Shown piece after piece: positions 25,701-34,730 of a DNA stretch of 64,000 nt. Each line of letters opens with the position of its first letter. Position 1 is the stretch's first letter. Where the stretch lies: positions 2,294,001 to 2,358,000 of the forward strand of contig NZ_LT594324.1 in the NCBI RefSeq assembly GCF_900089605.1, written 5' to 3'. This DNA is from Micromonospora narathiwatensis. Its GTDB lineage: Bacteria; Actinomycetota; Actinomycetes; Mycobacteriales; Micromonosporaceae. The notes under the pieces are model-generated. The model was given only the letters and a program-made list of their open reading frames with translations, was not told the origin of the DNA and made no database searches. The position numbers and the translations under genes were made by a program.

Positions 25701-26048
25701 TCAGGCCGCGGGCGTGACCGCCACCGGCGCCCGGTTGTCGGACCGCGGCGAGGTACGCCGTTCGGCGGATCGGGGCAGCGGGGTGGAGCGCCCGGCCGGC
25801 GCGTCCTGGTCCTGCTCGGCGGTCGGTTCGGCCCCGACCGTACGCGGGCCGCACCGCGCCACCCGCAGCCCGTCCTGTGCGCTGTTCCACGCGGCGCAGG
25901 GCCAGCCCGCGCCGAGGCAGCTCGGGCTGTCGCAGGATCCGTTCTCGTCGGGCTGGTGGGTGTCGGCCACCGCGGCGGCGAGCCGCCACAGCAGCGGGTC
26001 GCTCACCTCGGCCGGCCGGTCGTCGCGCTCTGTGCTGGCGTCGGGCAT
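25701..26048 (-). CDS. hypothetical protein with Cys motif
   Basis: A 115-residue protein. The first half is ordered and has a short Cys-containing motif, CDSPSCLGAGWPC, then an AWNSAQDGL segment. The second half is a charged, Pro/Ser/Arg-rich tail that looks disordered. The three cysteines could bind a metal. ATG 26048 follows GGGGGAC; an upstream ATG at 26078 has a purine run directly against it, too close to use. Similar short proteins occur in actinomycetes without known function. Confidence 0.6.
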   Translation of the reverse strand: MPDASTERDDRPAEVSDPLLWRLAAAVADTHQPDENGSCDSPSCLGAGWPCAAWNSAQDGLRVARCGPRTVGAEPTAEQDQDAPAGRSTPLPRSAERRTSPRSDNRAPVAVTPAA

Positions 26049-26175
26049 GATCAGGTCCCCCTCTTCGAGCGGGCTCATCCTTTCCAGTCCGCTCGCCGGC
26101 CAAACCTGTCAGCCACGATTTCCCGCCGCCCCCGGGGTGGACGGCTCCGCCGGGCGTGGGCATAGGCTGGGTGCC

Positions 26176-26796
26176 GTGGCGAGGTACTACGACCTGCATC
26201 CGGACAACCCCCAGCCGCGCACCCTGCGACAGGTGGTCGACCTGATCCGGAACGACGGGTTGATCGCCTACCCGACGGACTCCTGTTACGCCTTCGGCTG
26301 CCGGATCGGCAACCGGGACGGTCTGGACCGGATCCGGGACATCCGCCGGCTCGACGACCGGCACCACTTCACCCTGGTGTGCCGCGACTTCGCCCAGCTC
26401 GGCCAGTTCGTCAAGGTCAGCAACTCGGTCTTCCGCCTGGTGAAGGCCGCCATCCCGGGCAGTTACACCTTCATCCTGCCGGCCACCCACGAGGTGCCGC
26501 GTCGGCTCCAGGAGCCCCGCAAGCGAACGGTCGGGGTACGCGTACCCAGGCACACGGTCACCCAGGCGCTGCTCGCCGAGATGGGGGAGCCGCTGCTCTC
26601 CAGCACCCTGCTGCTGCCCGGCGACGAGGAGCCGATGAACCAGGGCTGGGAGATCAAGGAACGACTCGACCATCTCGTCGACGCCGTGATCGACGCCGGC
26701 GAGTGCGGCCTGGAGCCCACCACCGTGGTCGACCTGTCCGGTCCGGAACCGGAGATCCTGCGGCACGGCGCCGGCGACCCGGCCCGCTTCGCGTAG
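26176..26796 (+). CDS. Sua5/YciO/YrdC-family protein (YciO-type)
   Basis: A 206-residue YrdC-fold protein. YrdC-family proteins bind ATP and make threonylcarbamoyl-AMP for tRNA t6A, but the YciO branch has a less certain role. Here the entrance is IAYPTDSCYAFGC near residue 29, the loop is HHFTLVCRDFAQL near 70 and TVGVRVPRH near 118. The GTG start lies six bases after TAGGCT, so the mRNA may be leaderless. With no second copy in view, I cannot say whether this supplies t6A. Confidence 0.87.
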   Translation: MARYYDLHPDNPQPRTLRQVVDLIRNDGLIAYPTDSCYAFGCRIGNRDGLDRIRDIRRLDDRHHFTLVCRDFAQLGQFVKVSNSVFRLVKAAIPGSYTFILPATHEVPRRLQEPRKRTVGVRVPRHTVTQALLAEMGEPLLSSTLLLPGDEEPMNQGWEIKERLDHLVDAVIDAGECGLEPTTVVDLSGPEPEILRHGAGDPARFA

Positions 26797-26860
26797 CGAT
26801 TTACCCTGTTCCACCCCGTCGGCGCCACCCGCCGTACCACCATGTTGGGGCGGCGAGCGG

Positions 26861-28450
26861 GTGACGGGGGGCGACGTGAGCGGACTCGTGCTGATCGCGG
26901 TGCTGGGCGCCACCGTGCTGATCGGCACCACCATCGGGGGCCGCTACAGCGTCGCGCCGCCCGTGCTGCTCATCACCTTGGGGGCGGGGCTCGGCCTGCT
27001 GCCCCCGTTCTCCCACGTGACGCTCGAACCGGACGTCGTGCTGCTGCTCTTCCTGCCCGCGATCCTCTACCGGGAGAGCCTCGTCATCAGCCTCCGCGAG
27101 ATCCGGGCCAACCTCTTCGTCATCACGCTGCTCGCCGTCGGGCTGGTGATCATTACGGCGGTCGCCGTCGCGTACGCGGCGCAGGCGCTCGGGGTCTCGC
27201 CAGCGGCGGCCTGGGTGCTCGGCGCGGTCCTCGCGCCGACCGACGCCGCCGCCGTCGCCGGCCTGGCGAAGCGGATGCCGCGCGGCATCCTCACCACCCT
27301 GCGCGCGGAGAGCCTGATCAACGACGGTACGGCCCTGGTGCTCTTCTCCGTCACCGTCGGGGTGATCGTCGGCGGGGCGGTGCCCGGCCCGCTCGGCCTG
27401 ACCGGTCGCTTCGTCGGCTCGGCCACCTTCGGGGTCGCCGCGGGCCTGCTCGTCGGCGGCGTGGTCATCCTGATCCGCAAGCACGTCGACGACCCGCTGC
27501 GCGAGGGCGGACTGAGCATCCTCACCCCGTTCGTCGCGTTCCTGCTGGCCGAGGCGGTGCACGCCAGCGGCGTACTCGCGGTTGTGGTCGCCGGCCTGCT
27601 GCTCTCGTACGCCGGGCCGCGGGTGATCCGGGCCCGCTCCCGGCTGACCGCGATCGCGTTCTGGGATCTCGCCACCTTCATGATCAACGGCAGTCTCTTC
27701 GTGCTGCTCGGCATGCAGGTCCCGCGCGCGCTGCGCGGCATCACCAGCCACACGCCGACCCAGTCGCTGGGCGTCGCGGTGCTGGTCACCCTGGTCGTGG
27801 TGGCCACCCGGATGGTCTGGCTGCAGTTCGTCCTACCCACCCTGCAGGCCATCGACCGACGCGAGTCCCAGCGGGCCCGCCGCTTCGACTTCCGGGTCCG
27901 CACCGCCGCCGGCTGGGCGGGCTTCCGGGGCGCGGTCTCGCTCGCCGCCGCCCTCGCCGTCCCGGTCACCACCCACTCCGGCACCCCCGTGCAGGACCGC
28001 GACCTGATCATCTTCGTCACCGTCACGGTCATCGTGCTGACCATGCTCGTGCAGGGCACCACCCTGCCCGCCGTGGTCGGCTGGGCCGGGCTGGTCGGCG
28101 ACCAGGAGCGGGAGGACGAGGTGCGCTGGGCCCGGATCCGGGCCACGGAGGCCGGGCTGGCCGCCCTGTCCCAGGTCGCCGTCGACGTCGGCGCGTCGCC
28201 GGATGCGGTCGACCGGCTGCGCGCCGACTACCAGGAACACCTGGAGGACGCGCGCTCGCCGGGCAATGAGCAGAACGCGCGGGAGCGCGAGACCGCCCGG
28301 CGGTTGCGCCTCGAACTGCTCGACCACAAACGGCGGGAGATCACCCGGCTGCGGAGCACCAACCAGATCGACGACGCGGTGCTACGGCAGGTGCAGGCCG
28401 CCCTCGACATCGAGGAGATCCGGTTGCTGGGCCCGGAGAGCGAGGACTGA
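26861..28450 (+). CDS. CPA1-family Na+/H+ antiporter
   Basis: A 529-residue transporter with about 12 membrane segments over residues 1-400. The ion-binding motif is LAPTDAAAVAGL near 127 (Asp essential in CPA1) and ESLINDGTALVLF near 150 is the second conserved segment. The cytoplasmic tail of about 120 residues is charged and helical. GTG 26861 and GTG 26876 are both possible starts; the second has GGGGGG just upstream. It exchanges Na+ or K+ for protons in pH and salt homeostasis. The stop lies six bases from the convergent ABM gene. Confidence 0.92.
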   Translation: MTGGDVSGLVLIAVLGATVLIGTTIGGRYSVAPPVLLITLGAGLGLLPPFSHVTLEPDVVLLLFLPAILYRESLVISLREIRANLFVITLLAVGLVIITAVAVAYAAQALGVSPAAAWVLGAVLAPTDAAAVAGLAKRMPRGILTTLRAESLINDGTALVLFSVTVGVIVGGAVPGPLGLTGRFVGSATFGVAAGLLVGGVVILIRKHVDDPLREGGLSILTPFVAFLLAEAVHASGVLAVVVAGLLLSYAGPRVIRARSRLTAIAFWDLATFMINGSLFVLLGMQVPRALRGITSHTPTQSLGVAVLVTLVVVATRMVWLQFVLPTLQAIDRRESQRARRFDFRVRTAAGWAGFRGAVSLAAALAVPVTTHSGTPVQDRDLIIFVTVTVIVLTMLVQGTTLPAVVGWAGLVGDQEREDEVRWARIRATEAGLAALSQVAVDVGASPDAVDRLRADYQEHLEDARSPGNEQNARERETARRLRLELLDHKRREITRLRSTNQIDDAVLRQVQAALDIEEIRLLGPESED

Positions 28451-28456
28451 GCGGCG

Positions 28457-28789
28457 TCAGCTGCCCTCGGGTACGGCCATCTCGCCGAGCGGCGACCAGT
28501 CCTGCTGCGGCACCGTGGCGTTCACGATCCGGGGCGTCTCGGCCAGGTGCGGCGGCAGGGTTCGCTGCGCCTCGCGGAAGTGCGCGGACTGCACGTGCGC
28601 CGCGCCGGCCTCATCGTCCCGGAACGCCTCGACCAGTACGTACTCGGTCGGGTCGTCGAGGCTGCGGGACCAGTCGAACCACAGGCAGCCGGGCTCGGCC
28701 CGGGTTGCCTCGGTGAACTCGGCGGCGATCTGCGGCCAGCGGTCGGCGTGCTCGGGCCGTACCCGGAACTTCGCGGTAATGAAGATCAT
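28457..28789 (-). CDS. antibiotic biosynthesis monooxygenase (ABM) domain protein
   Basis: A 110-residue single-domain protein with the ferredoxin-like ABM pattern: ITAKFRVRPEHADRW at the start, ATRAEPGCLWFDWSRS near 28, and FRDDEAGAAHVQSAHFREA near 56. Relatives such as YgiN oxidise quinols without cofactor; others degrade haem or act in polyketide pathways. No pathway genes are adjacent, so a housekeeping quinol-oxidation role is the simplest reading. Confidence 0.88.
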   Translation of the reverse strand: MIFITAKFRVRPEHADRWPQIAAEFTEATRAEPGCLWFDWSRSLDDPTEYVLVEAFRDDEAGAAHVQSAHFREAQRTLPPHLAETPRIVNATVPQQDWSPLGEMAVPEGS

Positions 28790-28822
28790 GGGCCAAGGCT
28801 ACTGGCCGGCGGTGCCGCGCGG

Positions 28823-29473
28823 TCACTCCTGATGGGTGGGCGGTTCGCGTCGTCGTCGCCGCCGCGCCAGCAGCAGCGTGCCCACCACGGCCGCGCCGGC
28901 CACCACCACCGCCACGACCGCCGGCGTCCGCGTCGACCCGGTCGACGGCGAAACCCCGGGCCCCGCGACCGGCGACTCCTGCGGCGGATCGCTGGGCGGG
29001 TGCGTCGGCCCGGGGAACAGGTAGGCGTTGCTGGCGACCTGGGCGCCGGTCGTGGCGGACTCCACCGACGTGACGGTCACCCGGTTGCGGACCACCGCGC
29101 CCGGCGGCGCACCCGGGCGGACCCGGCCGCTGATCGTGACCCGGGGCGCTCCGGGGGTGGCGCCCAGGGTCAGGTCGCCGAGGTCGCAGACGACCGTACG
29201 CGGGGACGTCGTGCAGCCGCCCGGATCGGCCTGGGCGGTGACATCGTCGAGATCCGCCGTCGTGGTGAAGGTGACCCGGGCGGCCGTGAGGGCACCGGTG
29301 CCGGAGATGGTGACGGTGTGTGTCACCCGCTGTCCGGGCAGCGCCCCGAACGGTGTCGACGTGAGCACCGGCGCGAAGTTGACCACGGGCGCGGGTGACG
29401 CTGTCGGTGTCGGGGCGGACGGGGCGACGGCGGCCGTCAGGCCCACCACCGACGCGGCAACCGACTCCCACAT
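28823..29473 (-). CDS. cell-surface protein with DUF11-like domain and C-terminal anchor
   Basis: A 216-residue exported protein. Residues 1-20 are a short signal peptide. A beta-rich domain of about 110 residues (VTHTVTISGTGALTAARVTF; VVRNRVTVTSVES) resembles DUF11 adhesin-like repeats. A Pro-rich stretch leads to one membrane segment near 185-203 and a basic stop ARRRRRRE. No LPxTG-type sortase site is present, so it stays membrane-anchored. The ATG at 29473 is chosen at the hydrophobic N-terminus; the frame is open further upstream. Confidence 0.75.
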   Translation of the reverse strand: MWESVAASVVGLTAAVAPSAPTPTASPAPVVNFAPVLTSTPFGALPGQRVTHTVTISGTGALTAARVTFTTTADLDDVTAQADPGGCTTSPRTVVCDLGDLTLGATPGAPRVTISGRVRPGAPPGAVVRNRVTVTSVESATTGAQVASNAYLFPGPTHPPSDPPQESPVAGPGVSPSTGSTRTPAVVAVVVAGAAVVGTLLLARRRRRREPPTHQE

Positions 29474-29585
29474 TCCCACACCATAGGCCGGCCGGAAGCC
29501 GGGCAGCGGGCGTTGCCCCCGGTCGTACCTCGGTGGTGGCGGCACCGGCTCCCCGGGGCCCGTGCCGGTCGGAGCCGGGCGGACG

Positions 29586-30551
29586 TCAGCCCTTCCGGAC
29601 CGTGGTCAGCAGCTCCGCCGCCCGCCGGTCGGCGAACGCGGTCACCGCCTGCTGACCGGCGCCGAAGACGATGGCCACACCCAGCAGCGCCGCCGTGCTG
29701 CCCACCGTCGTCTCCACCAGGCCGCCGATGACCAGCATGATGCCGGCCACCGCGACCAGCGGGCCGACGGCCAGTTTCAGCAGGCCCTGCTGGAACGGCA
29801 ACTTGTACGGCAGCCCGCCGGACCGCGAGGTGATCATCGAGGGGAGCGCGCTGATGAACGCGCCCAGCGCGCCGGCGAGCAGCACGAAGAACAGCAGCCG
29901 CCACGCCGCCACGCCGGTCGCGTCGGTCGGCGGCTTGAGCAGGTGCACGTCGCTGCTGCCCCACTGCACCAGGACCATCAGCGCCTCGGCCACCAGCGCG
30001 AACACGGAGATGCCCAGCATCCGGTTCCGCAGCCGGCGGGCGGACTCGTGGAACTCGTCCGACGCCGCGTGGGTACGCAGCAGCAGCGCCTGGACCTTGG
30101 CCCGGAAGACCTCCGGCGCGGCCAGGTCCTTCGCCGCGTCGAAGTCCACCAGCACCCGGTCGTCCGCCTTGAGGTACTGGGCGGCCGAGTCCTGGTACGC
30201 GGGCAGCAACCCGATCAGCTCCTCCGGCGTCCGTAGCTCCACCACGGCCCGCTCCACCGCGTGGATGGTCTGCCAGGCGTACTCGATCTTCCCGCCGCGC
30301 AACCAGTCGACCACCCCGCTGCGGCCGAGGACCGCCTCCACCCCGGACAGCTGTTGCCGCAGCTGGGCGACCCTGGCGGCGTTCGTGGCATCGCCCGACC
30401 CCAGGCTGAGCAACTGCTGGTAGAGGTCGTCGATCTTGGTGCGGACCCGCACCTGCCAGACCGCGACGGGCACGGCGCCGGGGCCGCCTCCGGTCGGCGT
30501 CGCCTCGGTCGGGGCCTCCGGTGTGACACTCGGCTGAACCTCAAGAGTCAT
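29586..30551 (-). CDS. multi-pass membrane protein of unknown function
   Basis: A 321-residue protein. A Pro/Thr-rich N-terminus is followed by a helical region (35-160; KIDDLYQQLLSLGS and RVAQLRQQLSGVEAVL look coiled-coil) and then four hydrophobic segments from about 180 to 300. The order resembles bacterial proteins with a cytoplasmic sensor-like helix bundle before a membrane domain, but I recognise no family. GGAGGG precedes the ATG. It is divergent from the CBM2 gene at 30901. Confidence 0.7.
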   Translation of the reverse strand: MTLEVQPSVTPEAPTEATPTGGGPGAVPVAVWQVRVRTKIDDLYQQLLSLGSGDATNAARVAQLRQQLSGVEAVLGRSGVVDWLRGGKIEYAWQTIHAVERAVVELRTPEELIGLLPAYQDSAAQYLKADDRVLVDFDAAKDLAAPEVFRAKVQALLLRTHAASDEFHESARRLRNRMLGISVFALVAEALMVLVQWGSSDVHLLKPPTDATGVAAWRLLFFVLLAGALGAFISALPSMITSRSGGLPYKLPFQQGLLKLAVGPLVAVAGIMLVIGGLVETTVGSTAALLGVAIVFGAGQQAVTAFADRRAAELLTTVRKG

Positions 30552-30900
30552 GGCGACCGCCCTCCACTCGCCGGTCGGTCGTCCGTGACGAGCGACGATC
30601 CGTCCTGCTCCATGTACGAGTATCCGCAGGTCAGGGCCATGATGGCCAGAGTGGGCCGGTCGCTTGTCACGCAATTTGCGCATCGTCGGCGCACCCGCCG
30701 GCATGCGCGGGGGCTGCGGAGTTGACCGGGTCGTGGCGGTTGTGGTCGGTGCCGTCGGGTCCCTACGATTATCTATCGAACCGCTTCAATGGGCGATTGT
30801 TCGTCCCCGAGGGTCCGGGCCGCCCGCGATGGCGCCTCGCCGGCGAGCACACGGCGGGCGTCCCGCCCGTCGTGCGGCATCCCACCTCCGAGGAGATCGC
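30552..30900. other. 349-base divergent intergenic region
   Basis: No convincing gene is seen. A possible plus-strand promoter is TTGTGG (30740-30745), 18 bases, then TACGAT (30764-30769). This would give a 5' leader of about 130 bases for the CBM2-metzincin gene. The AT-richer patch ATTATCTATCGAACC at 30768-30782 supports an initiation region. Confidence 0.4.
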
Positions 30901-32120
30901 ATGAATCGAGGATCCTTCCGCCGTGCCCTCGTGGGCCTGCTGGCCACGGCGGTGGTGGTGGCGGGCGGGGCGCTCGTCACCGACGCGCGGGCGGCCGCGG
31001 CCGGTTGCCGGGTCACCTGGACGGTGACCACACAGTGGAGCGGGGGGTTCGGCGCGGACGTCGCCGTCACCAACCTCGGCGACCCGGTGACCGGCTGGAC
31101 GCTGCGCTGGACCTTCCCGGCCGGGCAGACCGTGACCCAGGCATGGAACGCCACCGTCAGCCAGAGCGGCAGCGCGGTGACCGCGACCAACGTCGACTAC
31201 AACGCCGCCATCGGCACCGGCGCCACCGTCTCGTTCGGCTTCAACGGAACCTGGACCGGCAGCAACCCGGCCCCGACGAGCTTCTCGCTCAACGGCACCA
31301 CCTGCACCGGCGGCACCACCCCGACCAGCACTCCCTCGCCGACCCCGACCCCCACGCCGACCGCCACCACCCCGCCGAGCAGCGGGTGGAACCCGCCGGC
31401 CGCGCTGGTGCAGCCGCTCGACGAGGTGTGGCGGCACCAGGAGAGCACCTACTCCAACCTGTACGCTTCCGGAACTACGGGTGGGACCAGATCATGGCCA
31501 ACCGGGGCTCGATCAACTACTGCGTACGCTGGGACTCCACCGTGCACGTCACCGCGGCCCAGCGCGACGCCGTGCACGCCGCGCTGGCCCGGCAGTTCGG
31601 CAAGTGGATGGCCGTCATGGCCGGGCACAACGGCTGGCCGTACGCGCAGGTGCCGGTGAAGGTCGTCGGCTGGGCGGTCCGCGACCGGGCCCAGTTGGAG
31701 TGGACCGACACCTCCGTCGACATCTACGTCAACAACATCCGCGAGAACGCGCCGCAGTGCGCCGAGCCGTGCGGGCGCTTCTTCAACCAGAGCGGCAACT
31801 ACCCGAACTGTCCCGGCGGTGCCGCGCACCACTACGACATGTCGCTGTGGCTGACCGCCGGGTTCGGCGGCGGCGCCGGTGGTGACTGGGGCCAGCGGAT
31901 CGGCAGCGAGTACCTCATGAGCAACCTCAACGCCGACAACGTCCACATCCTGCTGCACGAGATGGGGCACAGCTTCGGGCTGGACGACTTCTACGACTGG
32001 ACGCCGACCGGCCAGTGCTGCTTCATCATGAAGGCGGGCAGCGCCACGCAGATCACCGAGTTCGACAAGTGGATGTTCCGCGACTGGTGGCGGCACCTGA
32101 AGAACCGCTACGGATACTGA
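30901..32120 (+). pseudogene. secreted CBM2 (cellulose-binding) metzincin-like protein, frameshifted
   Basis: Residues 1-33 are a signal peptide. A CBM2 domain follows ([19 protein letters not shown] to FSLNGTTC, about 36-135), then a Thr/Pro linker, then [14 protein letters not shown]. The frame breaks at 31465-31467: one base missing would give [11 protein letters not shown]. The second frame (31467 to 32120) carries the zinc-protease motif HEMGHSFGLDD near 31950 and ends RHLKNRYGY. CBM2 proteins bind plant polymers; this catalytic family is uncharacterised. Either a real frameshift or an assembly error. Confidence 0.82.
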
Positions 32121-32126
32121 CCGCGC

Positions 32127-32161
32127 GCCGCCGGGCGGGGCGACCGAGCCCGCCCGGCGGC
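32127..32161 (+). terminator. hairpin terminator after the CBM2-metzincin gene
   Basis: GCCGCCGGGCGGG (32127-32139) pairs perfectly with 32149-32161 around a nine-base loop, six bases after the stop codon. No U tract. Separates it from the downstream nicotinate phosphoribosyltransferase. Confidence 0.7.
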
Positions 32162-32264
32162 CCGCCGGGCCGGTCCACGGCCCTCGCCACCCGCCCGGAT
32201 TACCCGTTCTCGTCCCGCGACGCCGACGGGTCGACCACAGTGGGGGCGGGGCCGAGGAGGTGAC

Positions 32265-33593
32265 GTGACCGGACTGCGTACCGACCTGTACGAGCTGCGG
32301 ATGGCGGCAAGCTACCTGCGCCGGGGCATGGTGGAGCCGGCCACCTTCAGCCTCTTCGTCCGCCGGCTGCCGCACCGGCGCGGGTTCCTGGTCGCGGCCG
32401 GCCTGGCCGAGGCGCTGGCCTTCCTGGAGAGCTTCGCCTTCGACCACGACGAACTGGGCTACCTGCGCGACGTCGTCGGGCTGGACGACCCGGCCCTGGC
32501 GGCGCTCGCCGGGCTGCGGTTCACCGGCGACGTCTGGGCGGTGCCGGAGGGCCGGGCGGTGTTCGCCGACGAGCCGCTGCTGGAGGTGACCGCGCCGATC
32601 GCGGAGGCGCAGCTGGTGGAGACCGGGGTACTGAACCTGGTCACCTTCCACACCACGGTGGCGACGAAGGCCGCGCGCTGCCGGATCGCCGCCGGTGACG
32701 CGCAGTTGATCGACTTCGCGTTCCGGCGTACGCACGGGATCGAGGCCGGGGCGGGCGTGGCACGGGCGTCGGCCATCGCCGGCTTCGCCGCGACCAGCGA
32801 CGTGGAGGCCGCCCGGCGTTACGGGCTGACCCCCTCGGGGACGATGGCCCACTCGTACGTCGAGGCGTTCCCCGACGAACGGGCCGCGTTCCGGGCCTTC
32901 GCCGCCGACTTCCCGGTGAACCCGATCTTTCTCGTCGACACCTACGACACCCCCGAGGGCGTACGGGCCGCGGTCGACGTCGTCGCCGAGCTGGGGCTGA
33001 CCGGGCCGGTGGCGGTCCGGCTCGACTCGGGTGATCTCGCCGCGCTGGCCCGCCAGTCCCGCGCGATCCTGGACGGCGCCGGCCTGACCAGGGCGAAGAT
33101 CGTGGCCAGCGGCAGCCTCGACGAGGACGTGATCGCCGGCCTCGTCGCCCAGGGCGCACCGATCGACGGGTACGGCGTCGGCACCCGGATGGGGGTCTCC
33201 TACGACGCGCCGTCGCTGGACAGCGCGTACAAGCTCGTCTCGGTCGGCGACCGGCCGGTGCTCAAGCTGTCGCCCGGCAAGGCCACCCTGCCGGGCCCGA
33301 AGCAGGTTTTCCGGGATCCGGCCGGGGCCAGCGGCGACGTGATCGGGCTGCGTGACGAACCGCCGTCGGCTGGCCGGGAGCCGTTGCTCGTACCGGTCAT
33401 GCGCGGTGGACGCCTTCTCGCGGTGGCCGATCCGGCCGGCGAGGTGCGCGCCGCGCGGGACCGGTGCCGTGCCGATCTCGGCTGGCTGCCCGACGCGGCG
33501 CGTCGCCTGACCGACCCTGTCCCGCTCGTCGCCACGGTGAGTCCGGCCCTGGCCGCGCTCCACGACCGGGTGCGGGCGCGACTGGGGTACTGA
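32265..33593 (+). CDS. pncB: nicotinate phosphoribosyltransferase
   Basis: A 442-residue enzyme of NAD salvage that joins nicotinate to PRPP, with ATP use. It starts TDLYELRMAASYLRRG, typical of the family. FRRTHGIEAG near residue 153 holds the His that is phosphorylated in PncB, GTMAHSYVEAFPDE near 193 is the conserved substrate segment, and VDTYDTPEGVR near 226 and LDSGDLAALARQ near 250 bind PRPP. The length is normal. GAGGAGGT precedes the GTG start. Confidence 0.93.
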   Translation: MTGLRTDLYELRMAASYLRRGMVEPATFSLFVRRLPHRRGFLVAAGLAEALAFLESFAFDHDELGYLRDVVGLDDPALAALAGLRFTGDVWAVPEGRAVFADEPLLEVTAPIAEAQLVETGVLNLVTFHTTVATKAARCRIAAGDAQLIDFAFRRTHGIEAGAGVARASAIAGFAATSDVEAARRYGLTPSGTMAHSYVEAFPDERAAFRAFAADFPVNPIFLVDTYDTPEGVRAAVDVVAELGLTGPVAVRLDSGDLAALARQSRAILDGAGLTRAKIVASGSLDEDVIAGLVAQGAPIDGYGVGTRMGVSYDAPSLDSAYKLVSVGDRPVLKLSPGKATLPGPKQVFRDPAGASGDVIGLRDEPPSAGREPLLVPVMRGGRLLAVADPAGEVRAARDRCRADLGWLPDAARRLTDPVPLVATVSPALAALHDRVRARLGY

Positions 33594-33608
33594 GCCCGGC
33601 GGCGGGCC

Positions 33609-33624
33609 TGTACCATCTGGTACA
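33609..33624. promoter_or_regulatory. TetR-type operator on the start codon of the SRPBCC gene
   Basis: TGTACCA-TC-TGGTACA is a perfect 7-base inverted repeat. Its last base is the A of the ATG at 33624. TACCAT inside it could be the -10 of a leaderless transcript, because no ribosome binding site exists. The TetR gene two positions downstream in the same operon is the natural binding protein. Confidence 0.7.
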
Positions 33625-34100
33625 TGGATTGTCAGGAGACGATCTCCACCACCGCGAGCATCGAGCACTGCTGGGCGGCGCTGGAGGACGTGACGAGCTA
33701 TCCGCGCTGGACGACGTCGATGTCGGCTGTCGAACCGCTCGACGGTCCGGCGCTGCGCACGGGCCACCGGTTCCGCATCCGGCAGCCCGGCCTGCCGGCG
33801 ACGGTGTGGCGGGTCTGCGAGCTGAACCCCGGCACCTCGTTCGCCTGGGACGCGCACGCGCCCGGGGTGCACACGCTCGCCCACCACCGGCTCGACCGCC
33901 AGCCGGACGGGACGACCCGCATCCGTATCGGCATCCGGCAGACCGGCGCCCTCGCCTGGCTGGTCGCGCTGCTGATCGGGCCCCGGACGCGGCGATATCT
34001 GCGGATGGAGGCGGCCGGCCTCCGGGCGGCCGCCGAGGCCGTCGCGGCGGACGGCAGCGCGGCGACCGACGACGGCACGGCGTCCACCGGTGGCCGGTGA
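33624..34100 (+). CDS. SRPBCC/polyketide-cyclase-like protein
   Basis: A 158-residue START/Bet v1-fold protein. The opening STTASIEHCWAALEDVTSYPRWTTSM is the usual SRPBCC start and the last helix is LRMEAAGLRAAAEAV. The central segment GALAWLVALLIGPRTRRYL is unusually hydrophobic for this fold. Such proteins bind hydrophobic ligands. The coding end overlaps the TetR gene by 11 bases, so the two are co-expressed and the ligand may be the TetR inducer or its target. Confidence 0.85.
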   Translation: MDCQETISTTASIEHCWAALEDVTSYPRWTTSMSAVEPLDGPALRTGHRFRIRQPGLPATVWRVCELNPGTSFAWDAHAPGVHTLAHHRLDRQPDGTTRIRIGIRQTGALAWLVALLIGPRTRRYLRMEAAGLRAAAEAVAADGSAATDDGTASTGGR

Positions 34101-34659
34101 CGCCCGCGAGGCGCTGCTCGACCGGTGCGTCGCCTTTTTGAAAGAAGGCGGGTTCAGCCAGCTCAGCCTGCGCGAGATCGCCTCCGGTACGGGCACCAGC
34201 CACCGCATGCTCATCTACCACTTCGGCAGCCGCGAGGGCCTGCTCGCGGAGGTGGTCCGGCGGATCGAGGCCGAGCAGCGCGCCGCGCTCGTCGCGCTCG
34301 CCACGGAGACGGACGACCCGGTCGAGGTGAGCCGACGGTTCTGGCACCGGCTCGCCGACCCGGCGTTGGCCCCGGCGGAACGGCTGTTCTTCGAGATCTA
34401 CGCGCACGCGCTGTTCGGCCGCTCCTGGACCGAGCCGTTCCGCGCCTCGGTCATCGCCGCCTGGGCCGGCCCGGTCGAGGAACTGTTCGTGCGGCTCGGG
34501 TTCGACCGCGCGCAAGCCCGACAGCGGGCCCGGCTGGGCCTCGCCGCGACCCGTGGCCTGCTGCTGGACCTGCTGATCACCGGTGACCGGGAAGTCCTGG
34601 ACGCCGCCGCCGACCTGTTCGCCCACCTCGTCACGGCGCCGCAGACGCCGAAGGGGTGA
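34090..34659 (+). CDS. TetR-family transcriptional regulator
   Basis: A 189-residue regulator. The HTH lies at residues 20-45 (LSLREIASGTGTSHRMLIYH), followed by FGSREGLLAEVV, typical of TetR. The C-terminal helical ligand domain has PLDL-like packing segments (LAATRGLLLDLLITG). It starts at GTG 34090 inside the SRPBCC gene. It probably represses its own operon through the palindrome at 33609-33624 and could also affect the monooxygenase 71 bases downstream. Confidence 0.9.
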   Translation: MAGDAREALLDRCVAFLKEGGFSQLSLREIASGTGTSHRMLIYHFGSREGLLAEVVRRIEAEQRAALVALATETDDPVEVSRRFWHRLADPALAPAERLFFEIYAHALFGRSWTEPFRASVIAAWAGPVEELFVRLGFDRAQARQRARLGLAATRGLLLDLLITGDREVLDAAADLFAHLVTAPQTPKG

Positions 34660-34730
34660 CCGGTGGCAGGCGTCTCGATATCGTCACGCCCAGGGACAGC
34701 AGTCACCGGTCCGAGCCAAGGGGGTGCGGG

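Noticed and set aside
28823..29473. Sortase-anchored protein
   Set aside because: A Ser-Thr-Gly stretch precedes the membrane segment, but there is no LPxTG or LAxTG motif.
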